A DNA stretch of 64,000 nt from Amarolinea aalborgensis (lineage in GTDB: Bacteria > Chloroflexota > Anaerolineae > SSC4 > Amarolineaceae), in assembly GCF_900491745.1 (NCBI RefSeq), contig NZ_UETR01000001.1, positions 496,001 to 560,000 of the forward strand, in the 5' to 3' direction. The notes below the pieces were generated by a model, which searched no databases, was not told where the DNA came from, and was given only the letters and a program-made list of their open reading frames with translations. Below are positions 32,337 through 40,657 of the stretch, piece by piece. How positions within the stretch are numbered: the stretch's first letter is position 1; each line of letters begins with the position of its first letter. Made by a program: the position numbers and the translations under genes.

Positions 32337-34076
32337 GTGCGGCAGGCTTACAGCTACACCGCGGCCGAGAACTTCCGCCTGGTGAGCATGAAGGCAGGCA
32401 CGAGTCCGACCTATGACAACCGGCAGAACATCAGCTACACCTACGATGATGCAGGCAACGTGCTGACGATCACCGATGCCGCGGCCTACGGTGGGAGCCA
32501 GGCGCAGAAGTTCACGTATGATGGGCTGGATCGCTTGTACACGGCCTGCACGTTAAGCGGAGCCAACTGCGTCACGGCTGACGGCAGCTACGGCAGCTAC
32601 AGCCAGCGCAGCTACGCCTACGACAATGCCGGCAATCTGATCAGCTGGTCAGGGGTCGAGTTCGCCTACCGGAACGCGGCCCACAAACACGCCCTGACGC
32701 ACATCAGTAGCGTGCAGAAGTATTGGTACGATGCCAACGGCAACGCGACCCGGCGCATCAGCGGCAGTCAAGATATCACGCTGACCTACGACGCCGAGAA
32801 CCGGCTGACGGCGATGTCCGGGGGCGTAACCTCCAGCTACGTGTACAACGCCGACGGGATGCGAGTCAAGGAGACGGCTGGCGGGGCAACGACGGTTTAC
32901 GTCGGGAACTACTTCGAGTGGACGGGCAGCACGGCCACGATGAAGTCGTACTATGATGCGGGTGCGGTGCGAGTTGCCATGCGCACGGGGGTCAGCACGG
33001 GCACGGTGAACTACCTGCTGGGCGATCACCTGAGTTCACAGGCGCTGACGTTGACTAGCGCCGGCGCGCGGCTCAACACCAACACCGAGCTGCGCTATTA
33101 CCCCTGGGGCGGAGGGCGTTACGTCGCTGGCGCGACGCCGACCAGCTACAACTTCACCGGTCAGCGCAAGGACAGCGGCAGCGGTTTGCTGTTCTACAAC
33201 GCCCGATGGTATGATCCGGTCATCGGGCGGTTCATCAGTGCGGATACGATCGTGCCGCAGCCGGGGAATCCGCAGAGCTTGAATCGGTACAGCTATGCGC
33301 TGAATAATGCTGTCAGGTTCACCGATCCGACGGGACATTTCACAGCCGATGAGATCTGCACCTACTTCGCCAACTGCGGAGCAGACAAGGATCAATGGAA
33401 AACCATAGCCCAAGCGGCGCTCGGCTCATTGTTCGATCTGCTTTGGGAGACGCCGATCACCTGGGGGGATATGCTTTTCATGGGAAACGAACAAGGAGCA
33501 ACCAGCGCAGCTATTTTCGTCTTGATGACCGACAACGATGATGGCTCCAGCGCCTACTACGCCGGCCTTTGGGTCTTGAGTGGACAAGGCGCGGACATGC
33601 CGCGGAGTTGGCAGTCCGCGCAACAAGCGGCCACCCTGGCGGCTTACAGCGTGAGCGGCAATTCTTGGGAGGGCATGGCGCGCCGCCAGGCCGAGACCTG
33701 GGTGGGCGATGATTGGATGCAAACCCTGCCCGCGATCAACGGCATCTGGAGTTTGCACAAGAGGCCAGAGTCGGCCAACTACCACTTCTCCACTTACATG
33801 GATTACAATGGCTGGTGGTGGGCAGCAGCGGGCATCACGGTGGCTGCATGGGCACCAGGTGGCTTAGCAAGGATTGTGGGTATTGGTATGGCAAGGCTCA
33901 TTGGGGGCGGTGCGCTGGTTGTGGACGCTGCCGGACTAGCAGGAGACGTCTTTGGATGGGAGGTTCTCGCTGGACCTGTGGATGCCGCATATCCGGCAGT
34001 GTATGATGATCCTCAACAAATCGGGAGGGCACCTTATCAACTGCACGTTACTGGCCCACGGGGAGTGCAACCATGA
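32337..34076 (+). CDS. Long orphan Rhs fragment F with a distinct upstream core
   Basis: 579 aa, the longest orphan. Upstream YD repeats (YDDAGNVL, YDGLDRL, YDNAGNLI, YDANGNA) and the core (LLGDHLSSQALTLTSAG, YYPWGGGRYVAGATPT) differ from the other copies, yet from ISADTIVPQPGNPQ on it is the same as them. So it derives from a second Rhs parent recombined into this array. The tip starts FTADEICTYFANCG, with only partial similarity to the YWxAW segment, and has a hydrophobic stretch (WWWAAAGITVAAWAPGG). The stop overlaps the next start (ATGA). Confidence 0.75.
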   Translation: MRQAYSYTAAENFRLVSMKAGTSPTYDNRQNISYTYDDAGNVLTITDAAAYGGSQAQKFTYDGLDRLYTACTLSGANCVTADGSYGSYSQRSYAYDNAGNLISWSGVEFAYRNAAHKHALTHISSVQKYWYDANGNATRRISGSQDITLTYDAENRLTAMSGGVTSSYVYNADGMRVKETAGGATTVYVGNYFEWTGSTATMKSYYDAGAVRVAMRTGVSTGTVNYLLGDHLSSQALTLTSAGARLNTNTELRYYPWGGGRYVAGATPTSYNFTGQRKDSGSGLLFYNARWYDPVIGRFISADTIVPQPGNPQSLNRYSYALNNAVRFTDPTGHFTADEICTYFANCGADKDQWKTIAQAALGSLFDLLWETPITWGDMLFMGNEQGATSAAIFVLMTDNDDGSSAYYAGLWVLSGQGADMPRSWQSAQQAATLAAYSVSGNSWEGMARRQAETWVGDDWMQTLPAINGIWSLHKRPESANYHFSTYMDYNGWWWAAAGITVAAWAPGGLARIVGIGMARLIGGGALVVDAAGLAGDVFGWEVLAGPVDAAYPAVYDDPQQIGRAPYQLHVTGPRGVQP

Positions 34077-34375
34077 CCGAACAAGGGATTGCAGTGATAT
34101 TCGCCCTTGTTATGGCTGTTCTTTGGCTTTTGGGCGCATGGAGAATCGTCGCCAAAAGAGAGGAATCAGTCCTAGGCTGGAAAGCGAGTGTTGCCGTGCT
34201 CGTCGTACTCGGTTTCCAATGGAGCTACTTTGCGATCTATCTTATGCAACACCCAAATGATAAGGCATTGTTGGGTACTCTTGCTGTTCCGCTGTTCTTT
34301 GGGGTGCCTGCACTTCTTGCGGTTGGAGTATCAATCGTTTGGCGGGTACTTGACCTACCGAGTCCAAAGAAGTAA
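34073..34375 (+). CDS. Small membrane protein, candidate immunity to tip F
   Basis: 100 aa with three hydrophobic segments (about 5-22, 37-55, 70-90). The start codon overlaps the tip F stop by four bases. Not recognised; immunity is inferred. Confidence 0.6.
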   Translation: MTEQGIAVIFALVMAVLWLLGAWRIVAKREESVLGWKASVAVLVVLGFQWSYFAIYLMQHPNDKALLGTLAVPLFFGVPALLAVGVSIVWRVLDLPSPKK

Positions 34376-34510
34376 TTGGGCGCAATGAGGTGTCTTGCGT
34401 CTCGAAGAGGTATTTTTGCACTCGTCATTGTGATAATACTGGCTGGCACCTAAATGGTGCAGTGATGAAAGTCGGCAGGTAATCAGCGGTATTGGTACAA
34501 TACCAATGGG

Positions 34511-35653
34511 GTGGTGCGCTGGCTGGCGACCGATCACCCTTCGGCAAGCGTTCGGCTGAGCTCACGCCGAAGGCTCAGGGCAGGCCTGGGCAGCACGGCG
34601 GTGACGGCCAATGAGACCGGCGCACGCATCGCGGAGCTGCGCTACAAGCTCCTTCGGCAAGCTCAGGGCAAGTCGTGGGGGGAGAGCCGCTATAGCTTCG
34701 GCGCGACGCCGACGGCTCGACTGCGACTTCGGCGAGCTCAGTCGAGCCGCTCGCCGAAGTCGCAGCGGCGCTTCACCGGGCAGACCCTGGACAACATCGC
34801 GGGTGGGTTGTATTTCTACAATGCCAGATACTACGACCCGGCGTTGGGACGGTTCGCCAGTGCGGATACGATCGTGCCGCAGCCGGGGAATCCGCAGAGC
34901 TTGAATCGGTACAGCTATGCGCTGAATAATTCTGTCAGGCTCACAGATCCGACGGGGATGTTCAGTGAAGAAGAGATCGAAGCATACCTGCGCACCCAGT
35001 ATGGCGATCATTGGCAATCATACTGGGACGCCTGGCACTCTGACCAGGTGTTCTGGCAGATGCTGGAGTTGGCCGATTACGACGATGTGCTTTTCGCACC
35101 GACCACCTCTCTCACATCTGGGACATTTGTTCATGTCGGCAACACCTTTGGCTTTTCCGGCCAACACGCTCTCTACGAGTACCAGGGCTATGGGCCGTAT
35201 CGTCTGACGAATGCCAATGGCACGGTTGACAAGCAAACCGTGCAATCTCATATTACTGCTCATCCGGTTGATACTGACCCGACACGGTACCAGACCTGGG
35301 AGCAGCCATTGTATCGTTATACGAAGGATGGGCCGAAATACTCCGGGTATAACCGCCGTGTCAGTTATCAGAAGGGAAAGACCGGGGTGAGTGACTGGTT
35401 GGCAGGCGACAGTCTTCCCTATATTGTGGGAGGCGGAATCACCGAGTATCTGTTGGCCCAAGTAGGCCTCTTCGTTGCTTGCCCGGTGTGTGCGGCCGTA
35501 ATTCCGGTCGCTGCGTTCGCCGCCGCAGCTAACAGCAGCGTTTCCACGCAGTATGCCCTGATAGTGAACATGACAGACCAACGAACCTTTTTGCAGGCCG
35601 TTAATATGTGTTTTCCAACCCCTTCGGATGAATCAGGTGACCTGTGGAAGTGA
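34511..35653 (+). CDS. Orphan Rhs tip C with three in-frame insertions
   Basis: 380 aa; GTG 34511 is not a credible start, so this is an orphan fragment. The core is interrupted three times in frame: 16 codons between DH and LGSTAV, eight codons before WGES, 16 codons between PT and RRFTG, all from the same palindromic family. The tip starts FSEEEIEAYLRTQYGD with the YWDAW block; about 300 bp (35015-35315) are identical to tip A, then the end differs (GGGITEYLLAQVGLFVACPV) and closes with DESGDLWK. Confidence 0.75.
   Translation: MVRWLATDHPSASVRLSSRRRLRAGLGSTAVTANETGARIAELRYKLLRQAQGKSWGESRYSFGATPTARLRLRRAQSSRSPKSQRRFTGQTLDNIAGGLYFYNARYYDPALGRFASADTIVPQPGNPQSLNRYSYALNNSVRLTDPTGMFSEEEIEAYLRTQYGDHWQSYWDAWHSDQVFWQMLELADYDDVLFAPTTSLTSGTFVHVGNTFGFSGQHALYEYQGYGPYRLTNANGTVDKQTVQSHITAHPVDTDPTRYQTWEQPLYRYTKDGPKYSGYNRRVSYQKGKTGVSDWLAGDSLPYIVGGGITEYLLAQVGLFVACPVCAAVIPVAAFAAAANSSVSTQYALIVNMTDQRTFLQAVNMCFPTPSDESGDLWK
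34538..34585 (+). repeat. Palindromic insertion element, 48 nt, in tip C core
   Basis: CCTTCGGCAAGCGTTCGGCT onward to GGGCAGGC, placed between the codons DH and LGSTAV, exactly where the 72-nt element sits in the scar at 25159. Adds 16 codons in frame. Confidence 0.85.
34649..34675 (+). repeat. Palindromic insertion element, net 24 nt, in tip C core
   Basis: CTCCTTCGGCAAGCTCAGGG plus seven bases replaces one Pro codon before WGES; net gain 24 nt. Same codon position as in tip B. Confidence 0.8.
34715..34762 (+). repeat. Palindromic insertion element, 48 nt, third copy in tip C
   Basis: GCTCGACTGCGACTTCGGCG ... CGCCGAAGTCG between the codons PT and QRRFTG. Adds 16 codons in frame. The inner arms CGACTTCGGCGAG and its inverse form a perfect stem. 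Confidence 0.8.
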
Positions 35654-35659
35654 GGCAAT

Positions 35660-35986
35660 ATGAGTCAGGAGTCAATTAGCGAGATGCCAACTGGACAAGG
35701 TAGCTCCCGTCGCATAGACCTGGCGCAGTATGACTCTTTGAAAATGCGTCTCGCGCGCATCGATTTGGTGTTGTGGCTTGCTTTGTTTGTAGGACCACTG
35801 TGGGCTGGCGCATTTCTAGCGGCGTTGCTCGCAACCTTAGTCGTTGGGGGACCTTATAGCATCACGGTCAATCCAATAGCCGCAGGTCTATCGGCGCTTG
35901 CTTCGATCTTGGTGCTGCCGCTGTATAGACTGCGGCGTCAGTGTCAATATCGCATTGAAGAAACAAAGGCGCGGTTAGAGCATTGA
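35660..35986 (+). CDS. Small membrane protein, candidate immunity to tip C
   Basis: 108 aa: polar N-terminus (about 1-35), two hydrophobic segments (about 36-60 and 70-90) and a basic tail RRQCQYRIEETKARLEH. GTGAGG precedes the ATG, six bases after the tip C stop. Third member of the family with the partners of tips A and B. Confidence 0.65.
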   Translation: MSQESISEMPTGQGSSRRIDLAQYDSLKMRLARIDLVLWLALFVGPLWAGAFLAALLATLVVGGPYSITVNPIAAGLSALASILVLPLYRLRRQCQYRIEETKARLEH

Positions 35987-36118
35987 GAGTAGGGCAGTCA
36001 AAGCCCACAGGATGGCTTGGACAATCGGTAGGAAGCGGCCATGACGTCACTGATGACGCCATCTCTGTGACTTTCAAATCTTGGACCAGCTTCGAGGGTG
36101 CGGCCCTGACCTATCAGG

Positions 36119-36730
36119 ATGGTCACTCTGACCTACGACGCCGAGAACCGGCTGACCGGCATCAACGGCGGGGGCGTCATGGCCAGCTATACGCACGATG
36201 GCGACAGCGGCCGGGTGAAGGCGGTGATTGGCAGCAGCACAACGGTGTACGTCGGCAGCTATTATGAGCAGACGACCAGCGGGGGCAACACCACCATCAC
36301 GAAGTACTACCAGGCCGGCGGTAAGCGGATTGCGCTGCGAGTCAATGGGGTGGTGCGCTGGCTGGCGACCGATCACCTGGGCAGCACAGCGGTGACGGCC
36401 AATGAGACGGGCGCGCGCATCGCGGAACTGCGCGACAAGCCCTGGGGCGAGAATCGCTATAGCTTCGGCGCGACGCCGACGCTGCGCCGCTTCACCGGGC
36501 AGGTGCTGGACGATGCGGCCGGTGGGTTGTATTTCTACCACGCACACGCTATGACGCCTCTTCTTCGGATTTACAATGCATCCCCGAAATTTCACGTACT
36601 TGACAAACTGACGCTTCCGCAGTATGATCTTTGCCAGGAGCCAGACATGCAGACAGCGGACGGTCTCATTTATCAACGCGTCACCCCCTTTCCTCCGCTC
36701 TCCTACGCGATCTATCCTCGCGCCAGGTAG
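36119..36730 (+). pseudogene. Truncated Rhs core, right edge of the array
   Basis: Starts within YD repeats (LTYDAENRLTG), passes VRWLATDHLGSTAV and WGENRYSFGATPT and stops being Rhs right after LYFYHA, so the YYDPALGRF junction and the tip are lost. The remaining 60 residues are unrelated. This marks where the array was cut. Confidence 0.75.
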
Positions 36731-36743
36731 GCAAGTGCTCAAC

Positions 36744-37229
36744 ATGAATCTTATGCAACGTTCTCAATTGGTTTGTTTCGGCTGCCTTCTCTTCTTGTTG
36801 ACAAGCTGTGTGCGCGTGACAGAAAACGCGCCGGATAAGGGCCTGGCCGCGCCGGGCGATGATCGCACCGAAATCGCCGCCGTGCGTGACTTACGAGTGG
36901 CCGCCATCGAGTTCGACTCAAAACAGGCCGTGTTAAGCGGAGGTCACCTGGCCCTGTTGGTGGTGATCGAAAATCGCGGCAGTGAGCCAGAGCAGGATGT
37001 TCCGGTGCGGGTTGTTCTGTCTGATGACGCTGACCAGGTGGTGCTTAGCACGGTTGAATATGCAACGACCATCGCCAAACACGATACGGCCATTATTCGC
37101 TTCGAAGGCGATCTTCCTGGCACGCTGAAATCGCGCTATCAACTGCGTGTCGCGGTAGACAGCGTGCCCGGTGAAACGAATGTGTTGAACAACATTCGTG
37201 TGTATGATGTGACTGTTAGTGAACCGTAA
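36744..37229 (+). CDS. Lipoprotein with a CARDB-like domain
   Basis: 161 aa. Signal peptide with lipobox LTSC at about residues 19-22; then a beta-rich domain (LRVAAIEFDSK, LALLVVIENRGSEPEQDVPVRV, NVLNNIRVYDV) typical of CARDB-type adhesion domains. AGGTAGG lies upstream of ATG 36744; ATG 36753 is an alternative. It may be the former partner of the lost tip or an independent surface protein. Confidence 0.7.
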   Translation: MNLMQRSQLVCFGCLLFLLTSCVRVTENAPDKGLAAPGDDRTEIAAVRDLRVAAIEFDSKQAVLSGGHLALLVVIENRGSEPEQDVPVRVVLSDDADQVVLSTVEYATTIAKHDTAIIRFEGDLPGTLKSRYQLRVAVDSVPGETNVLNNIRVYDVTVSEP

Positions 37230-37348
37230 GCTGCCTTTGTGAATTGACTCTGTCTTCTTGACGCCAGAGGGCACCAGCCGGTGGCCGATGTACAGTCGCC
37301 GCCGAGGTGCCTTTTTTGCGCCCAGTCGTCGCCCAGGTAAGGTCAGTC

Positions 37349-38500
37349 ATGCCGCGATTCACCCGCCATCTCAATAGAAGCAGGGGCAGGCTGTTCAAGA
37401 GGCTGGATCTTGCGCCCTGCCTGATCGGATTGCTGGCCTTACTATCGCTGGCCGCCAGTCCGCCTGTGCAGCGAGATGGCGCGGCTTCGACGCTGCGTCT
37501 CTATCCACACCAGGTCAGCGCGCAACGCCAGGCCGCACAATGGCCGGTTGTGCAGGCGCCGTCCGTGCTGGTGGCTGACCTGGACACCAACCAGGTTCTG
37601 CTGGACAAGCAGGCTGATGCGCCGCGGCCCATGGCAAGCACGACAAAAATCATGACGGCCTTGCTGGCGCTTGAAAACGGCCAGCCTGACGATATCATCA
37701 CCGTGCCGGCGGCCGCGCTGACCGTAGGCGGCAGCTCGATGTATCTGAGCGCGGGCGAAAACCTGACGCTCGAAGACCTGCTTTACGGTCTGCTGCTGCC
37801 TTCGGCAAACGATGCCGCCGTGACCATCGCCATTCACGTGGCGGGTAGTGAAGAGGCCTTTGTGGCGCTGATGAACCGCCGCGCCGCCGAACTGGGGCTG
37901 ACGCAGACTCATTTTGCCAATTCGCATGGCCTGGATGCCCCAGGCCATTCCGCCAGCGCTCGCGATCTGTACACGCTGACGCGCGCGGCGCTGCAGTACC
38001 CGTTGTTTGCGCGCATTGTGGCTACAGTTTCATACGAGGCTGCCGGCCATGCGCTGACGAACACGAACGACCTGCTGACGTTGGATGCCTACGGCGACGG
38101 CGTAAAAACCGGAACGACCGACGAGGCCGGCGAATGTCTGGTGGCGTCGGTCAACCAGGATGGTCATCGCACGATTCTGGTCATCCTGGGCAGCACACAG
38201 CGGTATGCTGATGCGCAGGCGCTGCTGGCGCATTATCGCACTTACTACGGCTGGGTCACGCTGACCACGCCGGACAACGCGCTCAATCGGGCGCGCGATC
38301 GCAGCGGCGAGCTGCGCTTTCTGACCACCGGCCCGGCGCCGATGGCATTTGTGCCTACCTGGCAGCGCGCCTGGGTGCAGCCGCTGCGTGAACGCCTGGC
38401 TGATGACAACGACCTGCCCGGCGCGCCCGCCGGTGTGGTTCATTTTTGGCAGGGAAATCAAGACCTGGGCACACAATCGTTGATGTGGGGCGCGTATTGA
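37349..38500 (+). CDS. D-alanyl-D-alanine carboxypeptidase, peptidase S11
   Basis: 383 aa. Trims peptidoglycan stem peptides or related substrates outside the membrane. The three penicillin-binding motifs are present: STTK at residues 97-100, SAN at 152-154 and KTG at 254-256. An N-terminal hydrophobic segment (about 20-37) serves as signal anchor. The usual C-terminal PBP5 membrane helix is absent. The frame is open to 37307, but ATG 37349 follows AGGTAAGG. Confidence 0.92.
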   Translation: MPRFTRHLNRSRGRLFKRLDLAPCLIGLLALLSLAASPPVQRDGAASTLRLYPHQVSAQRQAAQWPVVQAPSVLVADLDTNQVLLDKQADAPRPMASTTKIMTALLALENGQPDDIITVPAAALTVGGSSMYLSAGENLTLEDLLYGLLLPSANDAAVTIAIHVAGSEEAFVALMNRRAAELGLTQTHFANSHGLDAPGHSASARDLYTLTRAALQYPLFARIVATVSYEAAGHALTNTNDLLTLDAYGDGVKTGTTDEAGECLVASVNQDGHRTILVILGSTQRYADAQALLAHYRTYYGWVTLTTPDNALNRARDRSGELRFLTTGPAPMAFVPTWQRAWVQPLRERLADDNDLPGAPAGVVHFWQGNQDLGTQSLMWGAY

Positions 38501-38529
38501 TCGGCGACAGGGCAAGGGGATAGGAACAA

Positions 38530-39927
38530 ATGGAAGAGCGTTTGCAAAAAGTCATGGCGCATGCGGGCGTTGCCTCGCGGCGCGCATGCGAAGAGATGAT
38601 CGTGGACGGCCGCGTCAAAGTCAATGGCAAGGTGGTTACTGAATTGGGGACGCGCGTGAACCCCGACAAAGATGTGGTACTGCTCGATGGCCGTCCGCTG
38701 ACTGGCTCCGAAGCGCCGCGCTACATCCTGCTGTATAAACCGGCTGGCTATCTTTCGGACACCGAAAGCACAGACGGTCGCCCTTGCCTCACCGACCTGG
38801 TCAAGGTGGCGCAGCGCCTCTATCCCGTGGGGCGGCTGGATTATGACAGCGAGGGCTTGATGCTGTTGACCAATGATGGCAACCTGGCGCACAAGCTCAC
38901 GCACCCGCGCTACGAGCACCCGAAGGAATACCTGGTTCTTGTGGAAGGCCGGCCCCTGCCCAGCGCGCTGCGCAAGCTGCGCCAGGGCATCGAGCTGAGT
39001 GAGGGCAAAACGGCGCCGGCCGAAGTGGAGATGATTGACGGCCCACCGCCTTACCTGGCGCGGCCAAACGACGCCCGTTCTCAGCCCACCACCTGGCTGC
39101 GCATGGTGCTGCGCGAAGGCCGCAAGCGCGAGATTCGTCATATGACCGCGATCGTCGGCCATCCCACCCTGCGCCTGATTCGCGTAGGCCTGGGGCCGCT
39201 GCGCCTGGTTCACCTAAACCCCGGCGAGTGGCGCGACGCCACCCTGGTTGAGCTGCGGCACCTGCGGCGTGTGCTGCAGGACAAACCGGTGGGTCGCGGC
39301 GCGCCCACCCCAGCGACGCCTGCGCGTGGTCAGCACGGCGGCCGCGGCCGCGCCCTGGTGATTCGGACGCCCCGTCCACCGCGGCCGCCGCGCCGCGCCG
39401 AGGCCGATCGCCCCCCGCGCAGCGAGGAAGGGGACCAACCCGCAGCCCCCGCGCCGGGCGCGCGCCCGCCGCGCCGCGAGGAAGGCGATCGGCCTGCGGG
39501 TCGCACGTCCGCCAGCCGGCCGTCCCGCCGCGCCGACGCCGCTCGGCCGCCGCGCCGCGAGGGAGGGGATCAACCTGCCAGTCGCACATCTGCCGGCCGG
39601 CCGCCCCGGCGCACTGAGGCTGATCGCGCGCCGCGCCGCGAGGACAACAATCGCACTGCCGGTCGCGCCGAGGCCGATCGGCCGCCGCGCCGCGAGGAAG
39701 GCGACCGGCCTGCGGGTCGCACGTCTGCGGGGCGCCCGCCGCGCCGCGACGACACCAACCGCACGCCAGGTCGCATGGACGGCGGTCGCTCACCGCGGCG
39801 CACTGACGCCGGCCCAACGGCTGGCCGCAAACCCTGGCGACGCAGCGCCCGGCCCGGCGCCAGCCCTCGACCCCATGCAGCGGGCGCGCGCGCCATGACC
39901 GCGCGCCGCCAAAAACCACGCGCATGA
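38530..39927 (+). CDS. RluB/RsuA-type pseudouridine synthase with long R/P-rich tail
   Basis: 465 aa. An N-terminal S4 RNA-binding domain (RLQKVMAHAGVASRRACEEM, about 1-60) and the RsuA/RluB catalytic domain; the catalytic Asp is residue 104 in GRLDYDSEGLMLL. From about residue 250 on the protein is a low-complexity tail of about 215 residues built from units like DRPPRREEGDRPAGRTSA, very basic. Such tails occur in RNA-binding proteins; function here is unknown. Its stop overlaps the cmk start (ATGA). Confidence 0.9.
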   Translation: MEERLQKVMAHAGVASRRACEEMIVDGRVKVNGKVVTELGTRVNPDKDVVLLDGRPLTGSEAPRYILLYKPAGYLSDTESTDGRPCLTDLVKVAQRLYPVGRLDYDSEGLMLLTNDGNLAHKLTHPRYEHPKEYLVLVEGRPLPSALRKLRQGIELSEGKTAPAEVEMIDGPPPYLARPNDARSQPTTWLRMVLREGRKREIRHMTAIVGHPTLRLIRVGLGPLRLVHLNPGEWRDATLVELRHLRRVLQDKPVGRGAPTPATPARGQHGGRGRALVIRTPRPPRPPRRAEADRPPRSEEGDQPAAPAPGARPPRREEGDRPAGRTSASRPSRRADAARPPRREGGDQPASRTSAGRPPRRTEADRAPRREDNNRTAGRAEADRPPRREEGDRPAGRTSAGRPPRRDDTNRTPGRMDGGRSPRRTDAGPTAGRKPWRRSARPGASPRPHAAGARAMTARRQKPRA

Positions 39928-40634
39928 ACGAGGTCGCCCCGCTGCCATCTACGATTGCTATTGACGGCCCAGCCGCTTCGGGCAAGAGCACCATCGGCCA
40001 TGCGTTGGCGCAGCGCCTGGGCTATCTCTACTTTGACACGGGCGTGGTCTATCGAGCGGTGACCTGGCTGGCGCTGAGCCGCGGGATTCCCCTCGGCGAC
40101 GAGGACGCGATTGCCAGCCTGGCGCGGAGTGTGCCAATTGATCTGCTGGCCCCTGCAGACGCCACCGATGGCCGGCTGGCAACCGTTTTGATCGGGGGCG
40201 AAGATGTGACATGGGCTGTCCGCCAACCGCAGGTGGACGCGAATGTCTCCGCAGTCTCCGCGTATGCCTCGGTGCGCGAGGCGTTGAAGGCGCAGCAGCG
40301 GCGCATCGGTCACGCCGGCCGCGTGGTCATGGTGGGGCGCGACATCGGCACCGTCATCATGCCAGATGCTGATCTCAAGATCTACCTGGATGCGTCGCCC
40401 ACGGAACGGGCGCGCCGCCGCTGCGAGGAAGATCGCGGCCGCGGCCTCTCGGTGAACTACGAGGAGATCCTGACGGCCATGCGCAAACGTGACGCCTATG
40501 ACAGCGGTCGCAGCACTGCGCCCTTGCGGCCGGCGCCCGATGCGCAGATTGTGGACTCCACCCGGCTATCGGTGTCAGAAGTTCTGGAAGTGATTTTGGC
40601 CCTGGTCGCGCAGTGGCAGCCGACCATGCCGTGA
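39924..40634 (+). CDS. cmk: Cytidylate kinase
   Basis: 236 aa; phosphorylates CMP and dCMP. P-loop IDGPAASGKST at residues 13-23, the GYLYFDTGVVYRAVT segment, RDIGTVIMPDADLKIYLDA, and KRDAYDSGRSTAPL near the end are the family signatures. Coupled by ATGA to the pseudouridine synthase, and followed by two acyltransferase genes. Confidence 0.95.
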   Translation: MNEVAPLPSTIAIDGPAASGKSTIGHALAQRLGYLYFDTGVVYRAVTWLALSRGIPLGDEDAIASLARSVPIDLLAPADATDGRLATVLIGGEDVTWAVRQPQVDANVSAVSAYASVREALKAQQRRIGHAGRVVMVGRDIGTVIMPDADLKIYLDASPTERARRRCEEDRGRGLSVNYEEILTAMRKRDAYDSGRSTAPLRPAPDAQIVDSTRLSVSEVLEVILALVAQWQPTMP

Positions 40635-40657
40635 GCCTTGCCGAGGGCAAAAGTTCA

